Part shown: positions 26,134 to 34,254 of the stretch, piece after piece
How the letters are laid out: each line of letters begins with the position of its first letter
Numbering within the stretch: the first letter of the stretch is position 1
Source of the DNA: Citromicrobium sp. JLT1363
GTDB taxonomy: Bacteria; Pseudomonadota; Alphaproteobacteria; Sphingomonadales; Sphingomonadaceae
DNA: 64,000 bases
NCBI RefSeq assembly: GCF_000186705.1
Contig: NZ_AEUE01000002.1
Coordinates: forward strand, 62,001-126,000
Direction of reading: 5' to 3'
The notes under the pieces: model-generated
Databases searched by the model: none
What the model saw: the letters and a program-made list of their open reading frames with translations, nothing else
Told to the model about the DNA's origin: nothing
Program-made: the position numbers and the translations under genes

Positions 26134-26717
26134 GCCTCATCCTCGCCTCGAACAGCGCTTCTCGCCGCGCGATGCTGCAGGCTGCCGGTGTAGAGGTCGA
26201 CTGCGTCGGCGCGGACGTGGACGAACGCGCGCTGGAAGCGGAAATGGCAGACGCCCCGCCGGCCGAGATCGCGCAGGCGCTTGCCGCGGCGAAGGCCAGC
26301 GCGGTTTCGGCCGACCATCCCGACAGGCTCGTGCTTGGTGGAGACAGCCTGGTGGTGGTCGACGGCAAACGTTTCGACAAGCCCGCCAGCCGCGACGAGG
26401 CGGTCGATCACCTGCGATTCTTCTCGGGCAAGGTGATGCATCTGCACAGCGCAGCGGCACTTGCCAGCGGCGGCCGTGTCGTCTGGCTGGGCGAAGATGC
26501 CGCAGCGTTGCACGTGCGCGATCTGGGCGAGGATTTCATCGCGGCCTATCTCGCCGCCGAGTGGCCCGAGGTCGGGCAGACGGTTGGCGTCTTCCGGATC
26601 GAGGCGATGGGCGTGCAGCTGTTCGATCGCATCTTCGGCGACCATTTCACGATCCTGGGCATGCCTCTGCTGCAAGTGCTGGGCGCGCTGCGAGAGCAGG
26701 GCGTCATCCCTGCATGA
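26130..26717 (+). CDS. maf: Maf family nucleoside triphosphate pyrophosphatase
   Basis: A 195-residue house-cleaning pyrophosphatase for non-canonical NTPs. The ILASNSASRRAML signature is at residues 4-16, and LVLGGDSLVVVDGKRFDKP carries the catalytic Asp region. It overlaps both neighbours by 4 bases, in the conserved block of origin-side genes. Confidence 0.94.
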   Translation: MSLILASNSASRRAMLQAAGVEVDCVGADVDERALEAEMADAPPAEIAQALAAAKASAVSADHPDRLVLGGDSLVVVDGKRFDKPASRDEAVDHLRFFSGKVMHLHSAAALASGGRVVWLGEDAAALHVRDLGEDFIAAYLAAEWPEVGQTVGVFRIEAMGVQLFDRIFGDHFTILGMPLLQVLGALREQGVIPA

Positions 26718-27571
26718 GCAGGCCTTACGCGGAAGTCATCGGCGATCCCATCGCGCAGTCGAAGTCGCCCGCAATCCATGGTTTCTGGCTGGACAAGCTG
26801 GGGATCGAGGCGGAGTACCGGGCTACGCGCGTCACACAGGACGAAGTCGGGGCCTACCTTGTCGAGCGCCAGGCCGACCCTGACTGGCGCGGCTGCAATG
26901 TCACCATGCCGCTCAAGCAGGCGGTGCAGGCACATCTTCACTCGGTCGAAGAGCCCGCCGCGTCCATCGGCGCGGTCAACACGATCTATCGGTCACCCGA
27001 CGGGCGCCTCCTTGGGACCAATACCGACGCAGCGGGTTTTCTCGAGCCGCTGACGCAGGAACTGCAGGGCGCCCACCTGTTTCGCATGGCGCGCATCCTT
27101 GGTGCGGGTGGCGCGGCGCGCGCAATCGCCCATGCGCTTGCCGAACGCAATTTCACGCTCGTCATCGCCGCCAGGCGGACCGAGCAGGCCAGCGCGCTCG
27201 TCGCGCAGCTGGCTCGCAGCGAGCAGCATCACGTGGTCTCTCTCGATCACTTCGCGGGAGCGACCGATTTCGCCTTCGACGACCGTCAGGGCATGCTCGA
27301 TCTGGTGGTCAATGCCAGCCCGCTCGGCATGCGTGGCAAGCCCGCGCTCCAGTTCGACTGGAGTCATGCCCCTCCCGGCGCGATCGCCTACGACATCGTC
27401 ACCGATCCGCTCGACACGCCATTCCTGCAGGGTGCGCGCGACGCCGGGCACGAAACGGTAGACGGGCTGGCCATGCTGATCGGGCAGGCCGCCGAAGCCT
27501 TTCGCCGGTTCTACGGCGCCAGCCCGCCGCGCCAGCACGATGATGAACTGCGCGCGATGCTGACGTCATGA
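26714..27571 (+). CDS. aroE: Shikimate dehydrogenase
   Basis: A 285-residue NADP-dependent enzyme of the shikimate pathway. N-terminal EVIGDPIAQSKSPAIH binds shikimate, NVTMPLKQAV contains the catalytic Lys, and LGAGGAARAI is the dinucleotide loop. ATG 26714 overlaps the maf stop (ATGA) and gives the standard N-terminus; longer in-frame readings upstream run through maf. Confidence 0.95.
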   Translation: MSRPYAEVIGDPIAQSKSPAIHGFWLDKLGIEAEYRATRVTQDEVGAYLVERQADPDWRGCNVTMPLKQAVQAHLHSVEEPAASIGAVNTIYRSPDGRLLGTNTDAAGFLEPLTQELQGAHLFRMARILGAGGAARAIAHALAERNFTLVIAARRTEQASALVAQLARSEQHHVVSLDHFAGATDFAFDDRQGMLDLVVNASPLGMRGKPALQFDWSHAPPGAIAYDIVTDPLDTPFLQGARDAGHETVDGLAMLIGQAAEAFRRFYGASPPRQHDDELRAMLTS

Positions 27572-28176
27572 ATCGCCCGCTGATCATCGGGCTCACCGGC
27601 TCCATCGGGATGGGCAAATCGGCGGTCGCTGCCATGTTCGAAGCGCAGGGCGTACCCGTGTTCGATGCCGATGCCGAGGTGCGGCGCATGCAAGGGCCCG
27701 GAGGCGCGCTGCTCGGTGCAATCGAGGCGGCTTTTCCCGGATCGACCGGGCCCGAGGGCGTGGACCGCGACGCGCTCGGCAAGCATGTGTTCGGCAATCC
27801 GGAGGAGCTCGGCCGGCTCGAAGCGATCATGCACCCCGCGGTGGCCGAGCGACGGGCGGAGTTTCTTGCGGCCAATGCCGATGCTCCGCTGGTCGTGTTC
27901 GACATTCCGCTGCTGTTCGAGAAGGGCGGCGAGGACATGGTCGATGTGGTGATCGTGGTCTCCGCCCCCCATCACGTTCAGCGCGAGCGAGTGCTCGCGC
28001 GCCCCGCGATGACGGCGCACAAGTTCGAAAAGATCCTCGACCTGCAGACACCCGACCATCACAAGCGGGCGCGGGCGGACTATGTGGTCCATACCGGCGT
28101 GCCGATCGCGGAGACCGAGGCCGAAGTTGCCGCTCTGGTCGAACGGTTGATGACTGAAAGTCAGTCCCGCTCCTGA
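27568..28176 (+). CDS. coaE: Dephospho-CoA kinase
   Basis: A 202-residue kinase completing coenzyme A synthesis. The P-loop is GLTGSIGMGKS (6-16); FDADAEVRRM and the IMHPAV region follow as in the family, with DIPLLFEKG near the middle. It overlaps aroE by 4 bases. Confidence 0.96.
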   Translation: MNRPLIIGLTGSIGMGKSAVAAMFEAQGVPVFDADAEVRRMQGPGGALLGAIEAAFPGSTGPEGVDRDALGKHVFGNPEELGRLEAIMHPAVAERRAEFLAANADAPLVVFDIPLLFEKGGEDMVDVVIVVSAPHHVQRERVLARPAMTAHKFEKILDLQTPDHHKRARADYVVHTGVPIAETEAEVAALVERLMTESQSRS

Positions 28177-28213
28177 TCTTGCAACGCGGGCTGGAGAGGG
28201 CGATAGTCCTCTC

Positions 28214-28915
28214 ATGCGTGAAATCGTTTTCGATACCGAAACCACCGGCATCGACCCCCGGCAGGGCCATCGCATGGTCGAGATCGGCTGCGTCGAGCTG
28301 ATCGATCGCATGCCGACGGGCAAGACCTTCCACGCCTATTACAATCCCGAGCGGGATATGCCCGCCGAAGCCGAAGCCATTCACGGCCTGAGCGCGCAGT
28401 TCCTGTCCGAAAAACCGCTGTTTTTCGACGAAGTCGAAGCATTTCTGGAATTCGTGGGCGACGACAAGCTGGTCGCACATAATGCCGGGTTCGATTTTGG
28501 CTTCCTCAACGCCGAACTGGAGCGATGCTCGCGCGAGGCGATCTGCCTGTCGCGCAAGATCGACACGCTGGAGCTGGCCCGGCGCAAGCATCCCGGCGGC
28601 AAGCATTCGCTGGACGCGCTGTGTACGCGCTATGGCGTCGATCGCAGCCACCGCGTGTTTCACGGCGCCCTTCTCGACGCCGAATTGCTCGCGCAGGTCT
28701 ATATCGAGCTGACGGGCGGCCGCCAGATCGCCATGGGTCTGGTGCCGGTGGCGGATAATGTCGGCGAGGCGGCTCGGGACGACAGGATCGTCCCGCTCCA
28801 CCCTTCGGCCGACCGTCCGGTGCGGCCGCCCCGCCCGCACACGGCGAACGAGGCGGAACTGATGCGCCACGCGGCCTTTCTTGAGCGTATCGCAAGACCT
28901 ATCTGGAATAGGTAG
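28214..28915 (+). CDS. dnaQ: DNA polymerase III epsilon subunit (3'-5' proofreading exonuclease)
   Basis: A 233-residue DEDDh exonuclease. ExoI motif FDTETTGIDP gives Asp7 and Glu9, ExoII is around AHNAGFDFGFLN, and ExoIII carries HGALLDAELLA. The C-terminal tail from about 185 binds the alpha subunit. It begins 37 bases after coaE, in the same order as next to Cori in Caulobacter. Confidence 0.97.
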   Translation: MREIVFDTETTGIDPRQGHRMVEIGCVELIDRMPTGKTFHAYYNPERDMPAEAEAIHGLSAQFLSEKPLFFDEVEAFLEFVGDDKLVAHNAGFDFGFLNAELERCSREAICLSRKIDTLELARRKHPGGKHSLDALCTRYGVDRSHRVFHGALLDAELLAQVYIELTGGRQIAMGLVPVADNVGEAARDDRIVPLHPSADRPVRPPRPHTANEAELMRHAAFLERIARPIWNR

Positions 28916-28962
28916 GCTGCGGCCCACCCCCGGGCCGCGCGAAAAGACGGAGATTGCAAAGC

Positions 28963-29529
28963 ATGGACGTCCGAGTTTCCGGCCACCAGATCGACACAGG
29001 CGCAGCCCTGCAGGACAGCGCGACCGAACGCCTTGGCGCGATCGTCGACAAATATTTCAACCGCGCCATTTCCGCGCATGTCACCTTCGGCAAGCTGCCC
29101 GGCGGCGCGTTCTCGTGCCACATCGTCGCGCACATCATGCAGGGGCTGATCCTCAAGGCCCAGGGCGAAGCGCACGACATTCACCAGGCGCTCGACGCTT
29201 CCGCCACCAAGCTGGAAAAGCAGCTGCGCCGCTACAAGCGCCGGCTGAAGGACCGCCACGAGGCGCACGCCCATTCTGCAGCGGCAGAAGAAGCGGCCTA
29301 CCGGGTCTTCGCTTCCGAACCCGAAGAGGACGATGTGGAAGTGGCGGACGCGCCGCTGGTGGTGGCCGAAACCAAGACCGACATCCCCGAAGCCTCCGTT
29401 GCGGACGCGGTCATGATGCTCGACCTGCGCGATACCAACGCGCTGTTCTTCAAAAATGCTGGCTCTGGCCGGCATAATATGGTCTATCGCCGCCAGGACG
29501 GCTCGATCGGCTGGGTCGAGCCCCACTGA
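28963..29529 (+). CDS. hpf: Long-form ribosome hibernation-promoting factor
   Basis: A 188-residue protein that dimerises 70S ribosomes in starvation. Residues 1-105 are the S30AE domain (MDVRVSGHQIDTGAALQD) that blocks the decoding site; the last 60 residues are the dimerisation domain, ending GRHNMVYRRQDGSIGWVEP. ATG 28963 with GACGGAG ten bases before is preferred over TTG 28954. It precedes ptsN, as in many proteobacteria. Confidence 0.94.
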   Translation: MDVRVSGHQIDTGAALQDSATERLGAIVDKYFNRAISAHVTFGKLPGGAFSCHIVAHIMQGLILKAQGEAHDIHQALDASATKLEKQLRRYKRRLKDRHEAHAHSAAAEEAAYRVFASEPEEDDVEVADAPLVVAETKTDIPEASVADAVMMLDLRDTNALFFKNAGSGRHNMVYRRQDGSIGWVEPH

Positions 29530-29545
29530 TGCGACGCGGCACTTC

Positions 29546-29572
29546 GGCTGAAGGTCGTCCGCGACCTCAGCC
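29546..29572 (+). terminator. Strong hairpin after hpf, no U-run
   Basis: GGCTGAAGGTCG pairs with CGACCTCAGCC with a single bulged A and a 4-base loop, starting 17 bases after the hpf stop. The following bases are not U-rich, so it may be an mRNA-end stabiliser or a weak terminator. Confidence 0.4.
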
Positions 29573-29648
29573 AACCGCCGCTATCGACGCATTATCCTGT
29601 CCCATCGGGATCGAACCGAAAAACGCTTAGCAAAGCAGGCTATCCCCC

Positions 29649-30110
29649 GTGTCTTCCCCATTTCGATTGCTACCCGAAGCCGTTCATTGTGCGTCGTGCG
29701 CGAACAAGGCGGCGATCCTGGGTGAATTGGCGAAGGGATTCGCGTCTGCCTATGCCATTCCGGCCGATCAGGTGCTCGACGCCCTGCGCGAACGGGAAGT
29801 TCTGGGAAGCACGGGGTTCGGCCGGGGTGTGGCGATGCCGCATGCCCGGCTCGACCTGGTCGATAGGCCTCTGGCCGTGCTTCTCCATCTTGACCGCGAT
29901 GTCGATTTCGACGCCGCGGACGGCGTGCCGGTCCGGCTGGTGATGGGCCTGGTCTCGCCGAGCGATGCCGGCGTGCAGCACCTTCACGCCCTGGCCGCCA
30001 TGTCGCGCCTGACGCGCGACGAGCGCATGCTGCACCAGCTTTTCGAAGCAAGCAGCGAGGAAGAGCTGTATTCGATCATCGCCAATGCGGGTCTGCGTGA
30101 CGCAGCCTGA
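29649..30110 (+). CDS. ptsN: PTS IIA-like nitrogen regulatory protein PtsN
   Basis: A 153-residue EIIA-Ntr phosphoprotein of the nitrogen PTS, which signals rather than transports. The phospho-acceptor is His65 in GVAMPHAR. The start is GTG 29649. A Cys pair at 14 and 17 is near the N-terminus. It overlaps the next gene, so the two are likely cotranscribed. Confidence 0.92.
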   Translation: MSSPFRLLPEAVHCASCANKAAILGELAKGFASAYAIPADQVLDALREREVLGSTGFGRGVAMPHARLDLVDRPLAVLLHLDRDVDFDAADGVPVRLVMGLVSPSDAGVQHLHALAAMSRLTRDERMLHQLFEASSEEELYSIIANAGLRDAA

Positions 30111-30567
30111 GGCAGGCCCGGGCCCGTCCGCCCATTATCGCGCGCTCGAGCGGCTGTACCGCTCGGCCCCCGTCAATCGTGTCTTTTCATCGGACCTGAC
30201 GATCGAGGGCGAAGGCCGCGCACGGATCACCTTCGACATCACGGAGAGCTCGTACCACGCCGCAGGGGCGGCGCATGGGACGATCTATTTCAAGATGCTG
30301 GACGATGCGGCCTTCTACGCCGCCAACAGCCTCGTCACCGATCGCTTCCTGCTGACGACGGCCTTCAACCTCCATTTCACCAAGCCGGTGCGCGAGGGGC
30401 GGGTGACAGCCTCTGGCGTGTGGATCAGCGGGCGTCGCCGCGTGCTGGTCGCCGAATCGCGGCTGGTGGATGAGGAGGGGGACGAGATCGGCCGCGGAAC
30501 GGGCACCTTCATGCGCTCGCGAATCGCCCTCTCGGGGCTTGAAGGATACGCGAGCGAGGCACCTTGA
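30085..30567 (+). CDS. PaaI-type hotdog-fold thioesterase
   Basis: About 156-160 residues forming one hotdog domain: HGTIYFKMLDDAAFYAANS carries the central helix and the usual catalytic region, followed by strands TTAFNLHFTKPVREGRVTA. It probably hydrolyses an acyl-CoA; substrate unknown. ATG 30085 overlaps ptsN by 26 bases; GTG 30097 is an equally possible start. Confidence 0.85.
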   Translation: MRVCVTQPEAGPGPSAHYRALERLYRSAPVNRVFSSDLTIEGEGRARITFDITESSYHAAGAAHGTIYFKMLDDAAFYAANSLVTDRFLLTTAFNLHFTKPVREGRVTASGVWISGRRRVLVAESRLVDEEGDEIGRGTGTFMRSRIALSGLEGYASEAP

Positions 30568-30902
30568 GCGATTCGCGTCTGCCGACTCACCTCGTCGTAG
30601 GCGGGTTGATGCGCCAGATTTCGGCCGACGGCGGTTTCGCCGTTATCCTTGCCAAAGGAGACCCGGACAGCGGCACCTACATTCTTTTGCTGCGTGATCG
30701 GACCGGGGCCGTGAAATTAGTCGAAAGACGCCCCTCCGCCGACTTCGCCTTCGAATGGCAAGTCACGCAGGAAGAACCCCTTGAAAACGAACGGAAAATA
30801 TACGATTTCTGCGATCGGAGAAGCGAACAGGACCCGGATTTGTGGGTCGTGGAAGCACAGATCGACGATGCAGAACGGTTCGTCGCACAAATGCGGCCTT
30901 AA
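30564..30902 (+). CDS. DUF1491 family protein
   Basis: A 112-residue protein with the DUF1491 pattern: RLPTHLVVGGLMRQISADGGFAVIL, then GDPDSGTYILLLRDR and a C-terminal DPDLWVVEAQIDDAERFV. It starts at TTG 30564, overlapping the thioesterase stop by 4 bases. Function unknown; found across Alphaproteobacteria. Confidence 0.82.
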   Translation: MSDSRLPTHLVVGGLMRQISADGGFAVILAKGDPDSGTYILLLRDRTGAVKLVERRPSADFAFEWQVTQEEPLENERKIYDFCDRRSEQDPDLWVVEAQIDDAERFVAQMRP

Positions 30903-31115
30903 CTTGACCTAAGGACGCTAACCGGCAAAGGGCCCGCGACTTCGAATTTGCGCAGGCGGTCGGGGCGGCAATGAGGCCGCTTTGATTAGCACGCAGTCGG
31001 GGAACGGCCGGCAGGCCTTCGAGAACCCTCACATTTGTACAATCACTAAAGCGCTTCGGCGCGCGATGGTTCCAGCCTGCGTCTGTGTTCGTTCACCGCC
31101 CAATGTACGGTATCA

Positions 31116-31763
31116 ATGGGTCAGAAAACGAAATTCGGCTTCGTGTTTTGTGCCGCAGCCGGTCTGATTGCCTCCGCTGGCCTGAGCTACGCGGATGCCC
31201 AAGCCCAACAGGGCGACGTAGAACCGATTTCCATCCCGGAGCCTGAGGCTTCGGCAGATCCGGTGTTCATCTCGGACGAGGTCGTTCAGCCTCTGCCGGA
31301 ACCGGAAGAAACCCCCGCAGTGGTCGAGGCCGTGGTGCCCGACGCTGACTCGCTGAGCGAGCTGATGGCGAATGTGGACGCACCGCAGACGCTGTCCGAT
31401 CAGCTGGAGTGCCTCGCGGGTGCCATCTATTTCGAATCGCGTGGCGAGCCCATCGAGGGCCAGCTCGCGGTTGCGCAGGTTATCATCAACCGCGCCGAAT
31501 CCACGGTCTTTCCCTCGGACTATTGCGGTGTTGTCACGCAGCGCTCGCAGTTCTCCTTCGTGAAGAACGGACGCATCCCGACCAACCGCAGCAATGCGGC
31601 GGCCTGGGAACGCGCACGCAAGATTGCCCGCATCGCCCACGAGGGCATGTGGGACAGCGAAGCGGGCGATTCGCTCTATTTCCACGCCACCTACGTGCGC
31701 CCGAGCTGGGCGCGCAAAAAGGTCGCGCGAGCGACGATCAAGACGCACATCTTCTACCGCTAA
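31116..31763 (+). CDS. SleB-like cell wall hydrolase (Hydrolase_2)
   Basis: A 215-residue exported protein: signal peptide to about residue 30 (ADAQA), a Pro/Glu-rich linker (35-75), and a hydrolase domain (95-215). The start ECLAGAIYFESRGEPIEGQLAVAQVIINR contains the conserved catalytic Glu region of spore-cortex-lytic SleB-type glycosylases. In non-spore formers such enzymes trim peptidoglycan. It has its own 213-base upstream gap, in which no clear promoter is seen, and a good terminator after it. Confidence 0.87.
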   Translation: MGQKTKFGFVFCAAAGLIASAGLSYADAQAQQGDVEPISIPEPEASADPVFISDEVVQPLPEPEETPAVVEAVVPDADSLSELMANVDAPQTLSDQLECLAGAIYFESRGEPIEGQLAVAQVIINRAESTVFPSDYCGVVTQRSQFSFVKNGRIPTNRSNAAAWERARKIARIAHEGMWDSEAGDSLYFHATYVRPSWARKKVARATIKTHIFYR

Positions 31764-31783
31764 ACGGTTTCCGGGATTGGCGA

Positions 31784-31819
31784 AGGGGCGTGGCACGCGT
31801 GTGCTGCGCCCCTTTTTCG
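31784..31819 (+). terminator. Rho-independent terminator after the SleB-like gene
   Basis: AAGGGGCG (31784-31791) pairs with CGCCCCTT (31808-31815), followed by TTT. An inner GCACGCGTGTGC can extend the stem. It separates the convergent SleB-like and xth genes. Confidence 0.8.
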
Positions 31820-31821
31820 CG

Positions 31822-32598
31822 TCAGTCCCTCACCTCGACCCATACGGGCGCGTGATCGCTCGCCTTCTCCCGCCCCCGGGCATCCTTGTCGACGCCCGCC
31901 GCGACCAGCCGGTCCGCCAGTTCGGGCGAGAGCAGGCAATGGTCGATCCGGAAGCCGTGATCGCGCTGCCACGCACCGCGCTGGTAATCCCAGAAGGTCC
32001 ACACGCCTCCCCGCGGGTTGAGCGTGTCGATCGCGTCGGTCCAGCCATCGCCGAGCAGCCGCGCATAGGCATCGCGCGAAGCAGGTTGCATCAGTGCATC
32101 ATCCGACATTGCCGGGGGCGACCACACATCCTTGTCCTCGGGAATCACGTTGAAGTCCCCCAGGACGACGGCAGGTCTTTCTTCCGTCCAGATGGCCGCC
32201 ATGCGGGTGCGCAGCCGCTCCATCCACGCCAGCTTGTAGTCGAACTTGGGACCCGGCTGCGGATTGCCGTTGGGCAGGTAGAGATTGGCGATGACGACAC
32301 CTTCCACCTCGGCTTCGAGGTAACGCGCCTGATCGTCGCTCTCGTCGCCGGGCAGGCCGCGCATCCGCTCGGTCAGAGAAAGGCCGTCCTTGGCGAGGAT
32401 GGCGACGCCGTTGAAGCTTTTCTGGCCATGCCAGATGGCCTGGTATCCGGCCTTCTCGACCTCATCGGCCGGAAAGCCATCGTCCTGCGACTTGATTTCC
32501 TGCAGGCACGCCACATCCGGCTTCGTTTCGTCGAGCCATTCCAGCAGGCGCGGCAGCCGCGCCTTGATTCCATTGATGTTGAATGTCGCAATACGCAT
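31822..32598 (-). CDS. xth: Exodeoxyribonuclease III (Xth)
   Basis: A 258-residue EEP-fold AP endonuclease of base excision repair. Motifs: NINGIKARLPRLLEWL, CLQEIKSQD with the metal-binding Glu, VVLGDFNVIPEDKDVW with the active-site Asp-Asn, and SDHAPV with the catalytic His near the end. Standard length. Confidence 0.95.
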   Translation of the reverse strand: MRIATFNINGIKARLPRLLEWLDETKPDVACLQEIKSQDDGFPADEVEKAGYQAIWHGQKSFNGVAILAKDGLSLTERMRGLPGDESDDQARYLEAEVEGVVIANLYLPNGNPQPGPKFDYKLAWMERLRTRMAAIWTEERPAVVLGDFNVIPEDKDVWSPPAMSDDALMQPASRDAYARLLGDGWTDAIDTLNPRGGVWTFWDYQRGAWQRDHGFRIDHCLLSPELADRLVAAGVDKDARGREKASDHAPVWVEVRD

Positions 32599-32636
32599 GC
32601 AAGCATTTCTGCCCGATGCGTGCTCGCCAGTCTAAC

Positions 32637-32966
32637 TCAAATGCCGAAGCTGGAGCCGCAGCCGCAGCCGGCCGCCGCCTGCGGGTTCTCCACCCGGAAG
32701 GCTGCTCCACCCAGCGATTCGACGAAATCGACGGCGCTGCCAGCGACCAGATCGAGGCTTACGGGATCGACCACCAGTGTGGCCCCGCCGGTCTTGCTCG
32801 TCACGTCGTCGCCCTCGGGCGCATCTGCCAGTTCGAACCGGTACTGGAAGCCCGAACAGCCCCCGCCATCGACGGCGAGGCGCAGGATGGCGGGCTTGCC
32901 CTGCTTTTCGGCAATGGCGCAAACGCGTGCCGCAGCAGATTCGGTCAGGGAGGGAGCATTGCTCAT
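32637..32966 (-). CDS. erpA: Iron-sulfur cluster insertion protein ErpA
   Basis: A 109-residue A-type carrier that delivers Fe-S clusters to apoproteins. The three ligands are Cys37 (GGGCSGF), Cys101 and Cys103 (GCGCGSSF). It stands alone rather than in an isc/suf operon, 38 bases upstream of xth on the same strand. Nearby Fe-S proteins in the window include FdxA, class I fumarase and the Rieske protein. Confidence 0.93.
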   Translation of the reverse strand: MSNAPSLTESAAARVCAIAEKQGKPAILRLAVDGGGCSGFQYRFELADAPEGDDVTSKTGGATLVVDPVSLDLVAGSAVDFVESLGGAAFRVENPQAAAGCGCGSSFGI

Positions 32967-33011
32967 GCTCTCGATATGGGCGTTGCGGGGCCGCGTCTCA
33001 AGCCGTCCATC

Positions 33012-33443
33012 TCACGCAGTCTGGATATAGCTGCGCATCTCCTGCGCTTCCTGCTGAACTTTCTCGAACCGCGACTTCACCAGATCGCCGATCGAGACGA
33101 ATCCCAGCAGCGATCCTTCTTCCACCACGGGAAGGTGGCGAATCCGCCGCCGCGTCATGAGCGACAGCGCCTCGTCGATCTTCTCGGAGCGTTCCACCGT
33201 GATCGCGGGCGACGTCATCACTTCGCCCACGGGCCGGTCGAGACAACCGCCGCCTTCCTTCGCCATGCAGTAGATGACGTCGCGCTCGGAAAATATTCCG
33301 ACGACGCGCCTGTCTTCCATCACGGGCAACGCGCCGATGCGTTTGTCTGCCAGGATGGCGATCGCATCGCGCATCGTCATCCGGGCGTCGCAGGTAACGA
33401 TGCTGTTGGCATCGCGATTGAGAATAAGCTGTCCGATATCCAT
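33012..33443 (-). CDS. CBS-domain pair protein
   Basis: A 143-residue protein made of two CBS domains (about 8-60 and 72-128), with ERDVIYCMAKEG and VVEEGSLLGFVSIGDLVKSR. Such stand-alone pairs bind adenine nucleotides. ATG 33443 with GGGGGAAGGA upstream is preferred over an in-frame start 26 codons earlier. Function unknown. Confidence 0.88.
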   Translation of the reverse strand: MDIGQLILNRDANSIVTCDARMTMRDAIAILADKRIGALPVMEDRRVVGIFSERDVIYCMAKEGGGCLDRPVGEVMTSPAITVERSEKIDEALSLMTRRRIRHLPVVEEGSLLGFVSIGDLVKSRFEKVQQEAQEMRSYIQTA

Positions 33444-33532
33444 GTGTCGTAATCCTTCCCCCGGACACAGGATAATGCCACGAAGTTCGCCACTTGGCGA
33501 ATCCACGCAGTAACGCTTCACAGGAGGGCCGC

Positions 33533-33856
33533 TTGGCTCGCAAATCCCCGCTCGACGATCCCGAAAAGGCCGCCTTCGCCTGGGCGCGCTACAAGAAGCT
33601 GATGCGCGCGATGCTGGGCGTGACGATTCTCACCGTCTTGATTGCCTGGGCGGCGATCGCATGGAGCGAGCTGCCGGTCTCGCCGCATTTCTTCATCGCA
33701 GTCGCGCTGGGGATCGGCTTCACCATGATGCTGGCGAGCGCGCTGATGGGTCTGATCTTCCTTTCAAACGGAACCGGCCACGACGAATCGATCCACGATC
33801 CGCGCGAGGACGCGGACAGGTGGTACGGTTCCGACAAGCGCGAATCGAAAGACTGA
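33533..33856 (+). CDS. Small two-TM membrane protein
   Basis: A 107-residue protein starting at TTG 33533 with CAGGAGG seven bases upstream, which decides the start over an in-frame TTG at 33494 without such a site. A charged N-terminus with FAWARYKKLMRAM is followed by two transmembrane helices (about 25-45 and 53-75) and an acidic tail with DPREDADRWYG. I do not recognise a function. Confidence 0.75.
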   Translation: MARKSPLDDPEKAAFAWARYKKLMRAMLGVTILTVLIAWAAIAWSELPVSPHFFIAVALGIGFTMMLASALMGLIFLSNGTGHDESIHDPREDADRWYGSDKRESKD

Positions 33857-33860
33857 CCGG

Positions 33861-34247
33861 TCAACCGGCGGGATGGAGGCGGAAGGCCTCCACAGGCTCC
33901 CCTCCGATCAGGTGCTGCTGGATGATGACTTCCAGCACATCCGGGGAGCAGGAGTGGTACCAGACCCCGTCCGGCTGGACGAGCGCGATCGGCCCGGCCT
34001 CGCAGATTTGCAGGCAATCGGCCTTGGTGCGGCGAATCAGAAGATCGTCCCCATCCTTGCGGCTCGGCCCGATCCCCAGTTCCTTGAGCCGCTTCTTGAG
34101 GTAGTTCCACGCCTCCTTGCCCTCGGCCCGGCCGCAGCACTTGGCCTTTTCCGGCATGGCACACAGGAAGATGTGGCGCGACGCGTGCTCCCCACCGGTC
34201 TTGGTGAGCGCGTTCTGCGCCTTGCGCAGTTCCTTCTCCTTGCTCAT
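33861..34247 (-). CDS. Thioredoxin-like [2Fe-2S] ferredoxin
   Basis: A 128-residue protein with the thioredoxin-like 2Fe-2S pattern: Cys29 and Cys37 or Cys38 in [14 protein letters not shown], and Cys78 and Cys82 in [28 protein letters not shown] closes the domain. An electron-transfer role is inferred; the partner is unknown. It converges with the small membrane protein 4 bases away. Confidence 0.88.
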   Translation of the reverse strand: MSKEKELRKAQNALTKTGGEHASRHIFLCAMPEKAKCCGRAEGKEAWNYLKKRLKELGIGPSRKDGDDLLIRRTKADCLQICEAGPIALVQPDGVWYHSCSPDVLEVIIQQHLIGGEPVEAFRLHPAG

Positions 34248-34254
34248 CCGGCGA

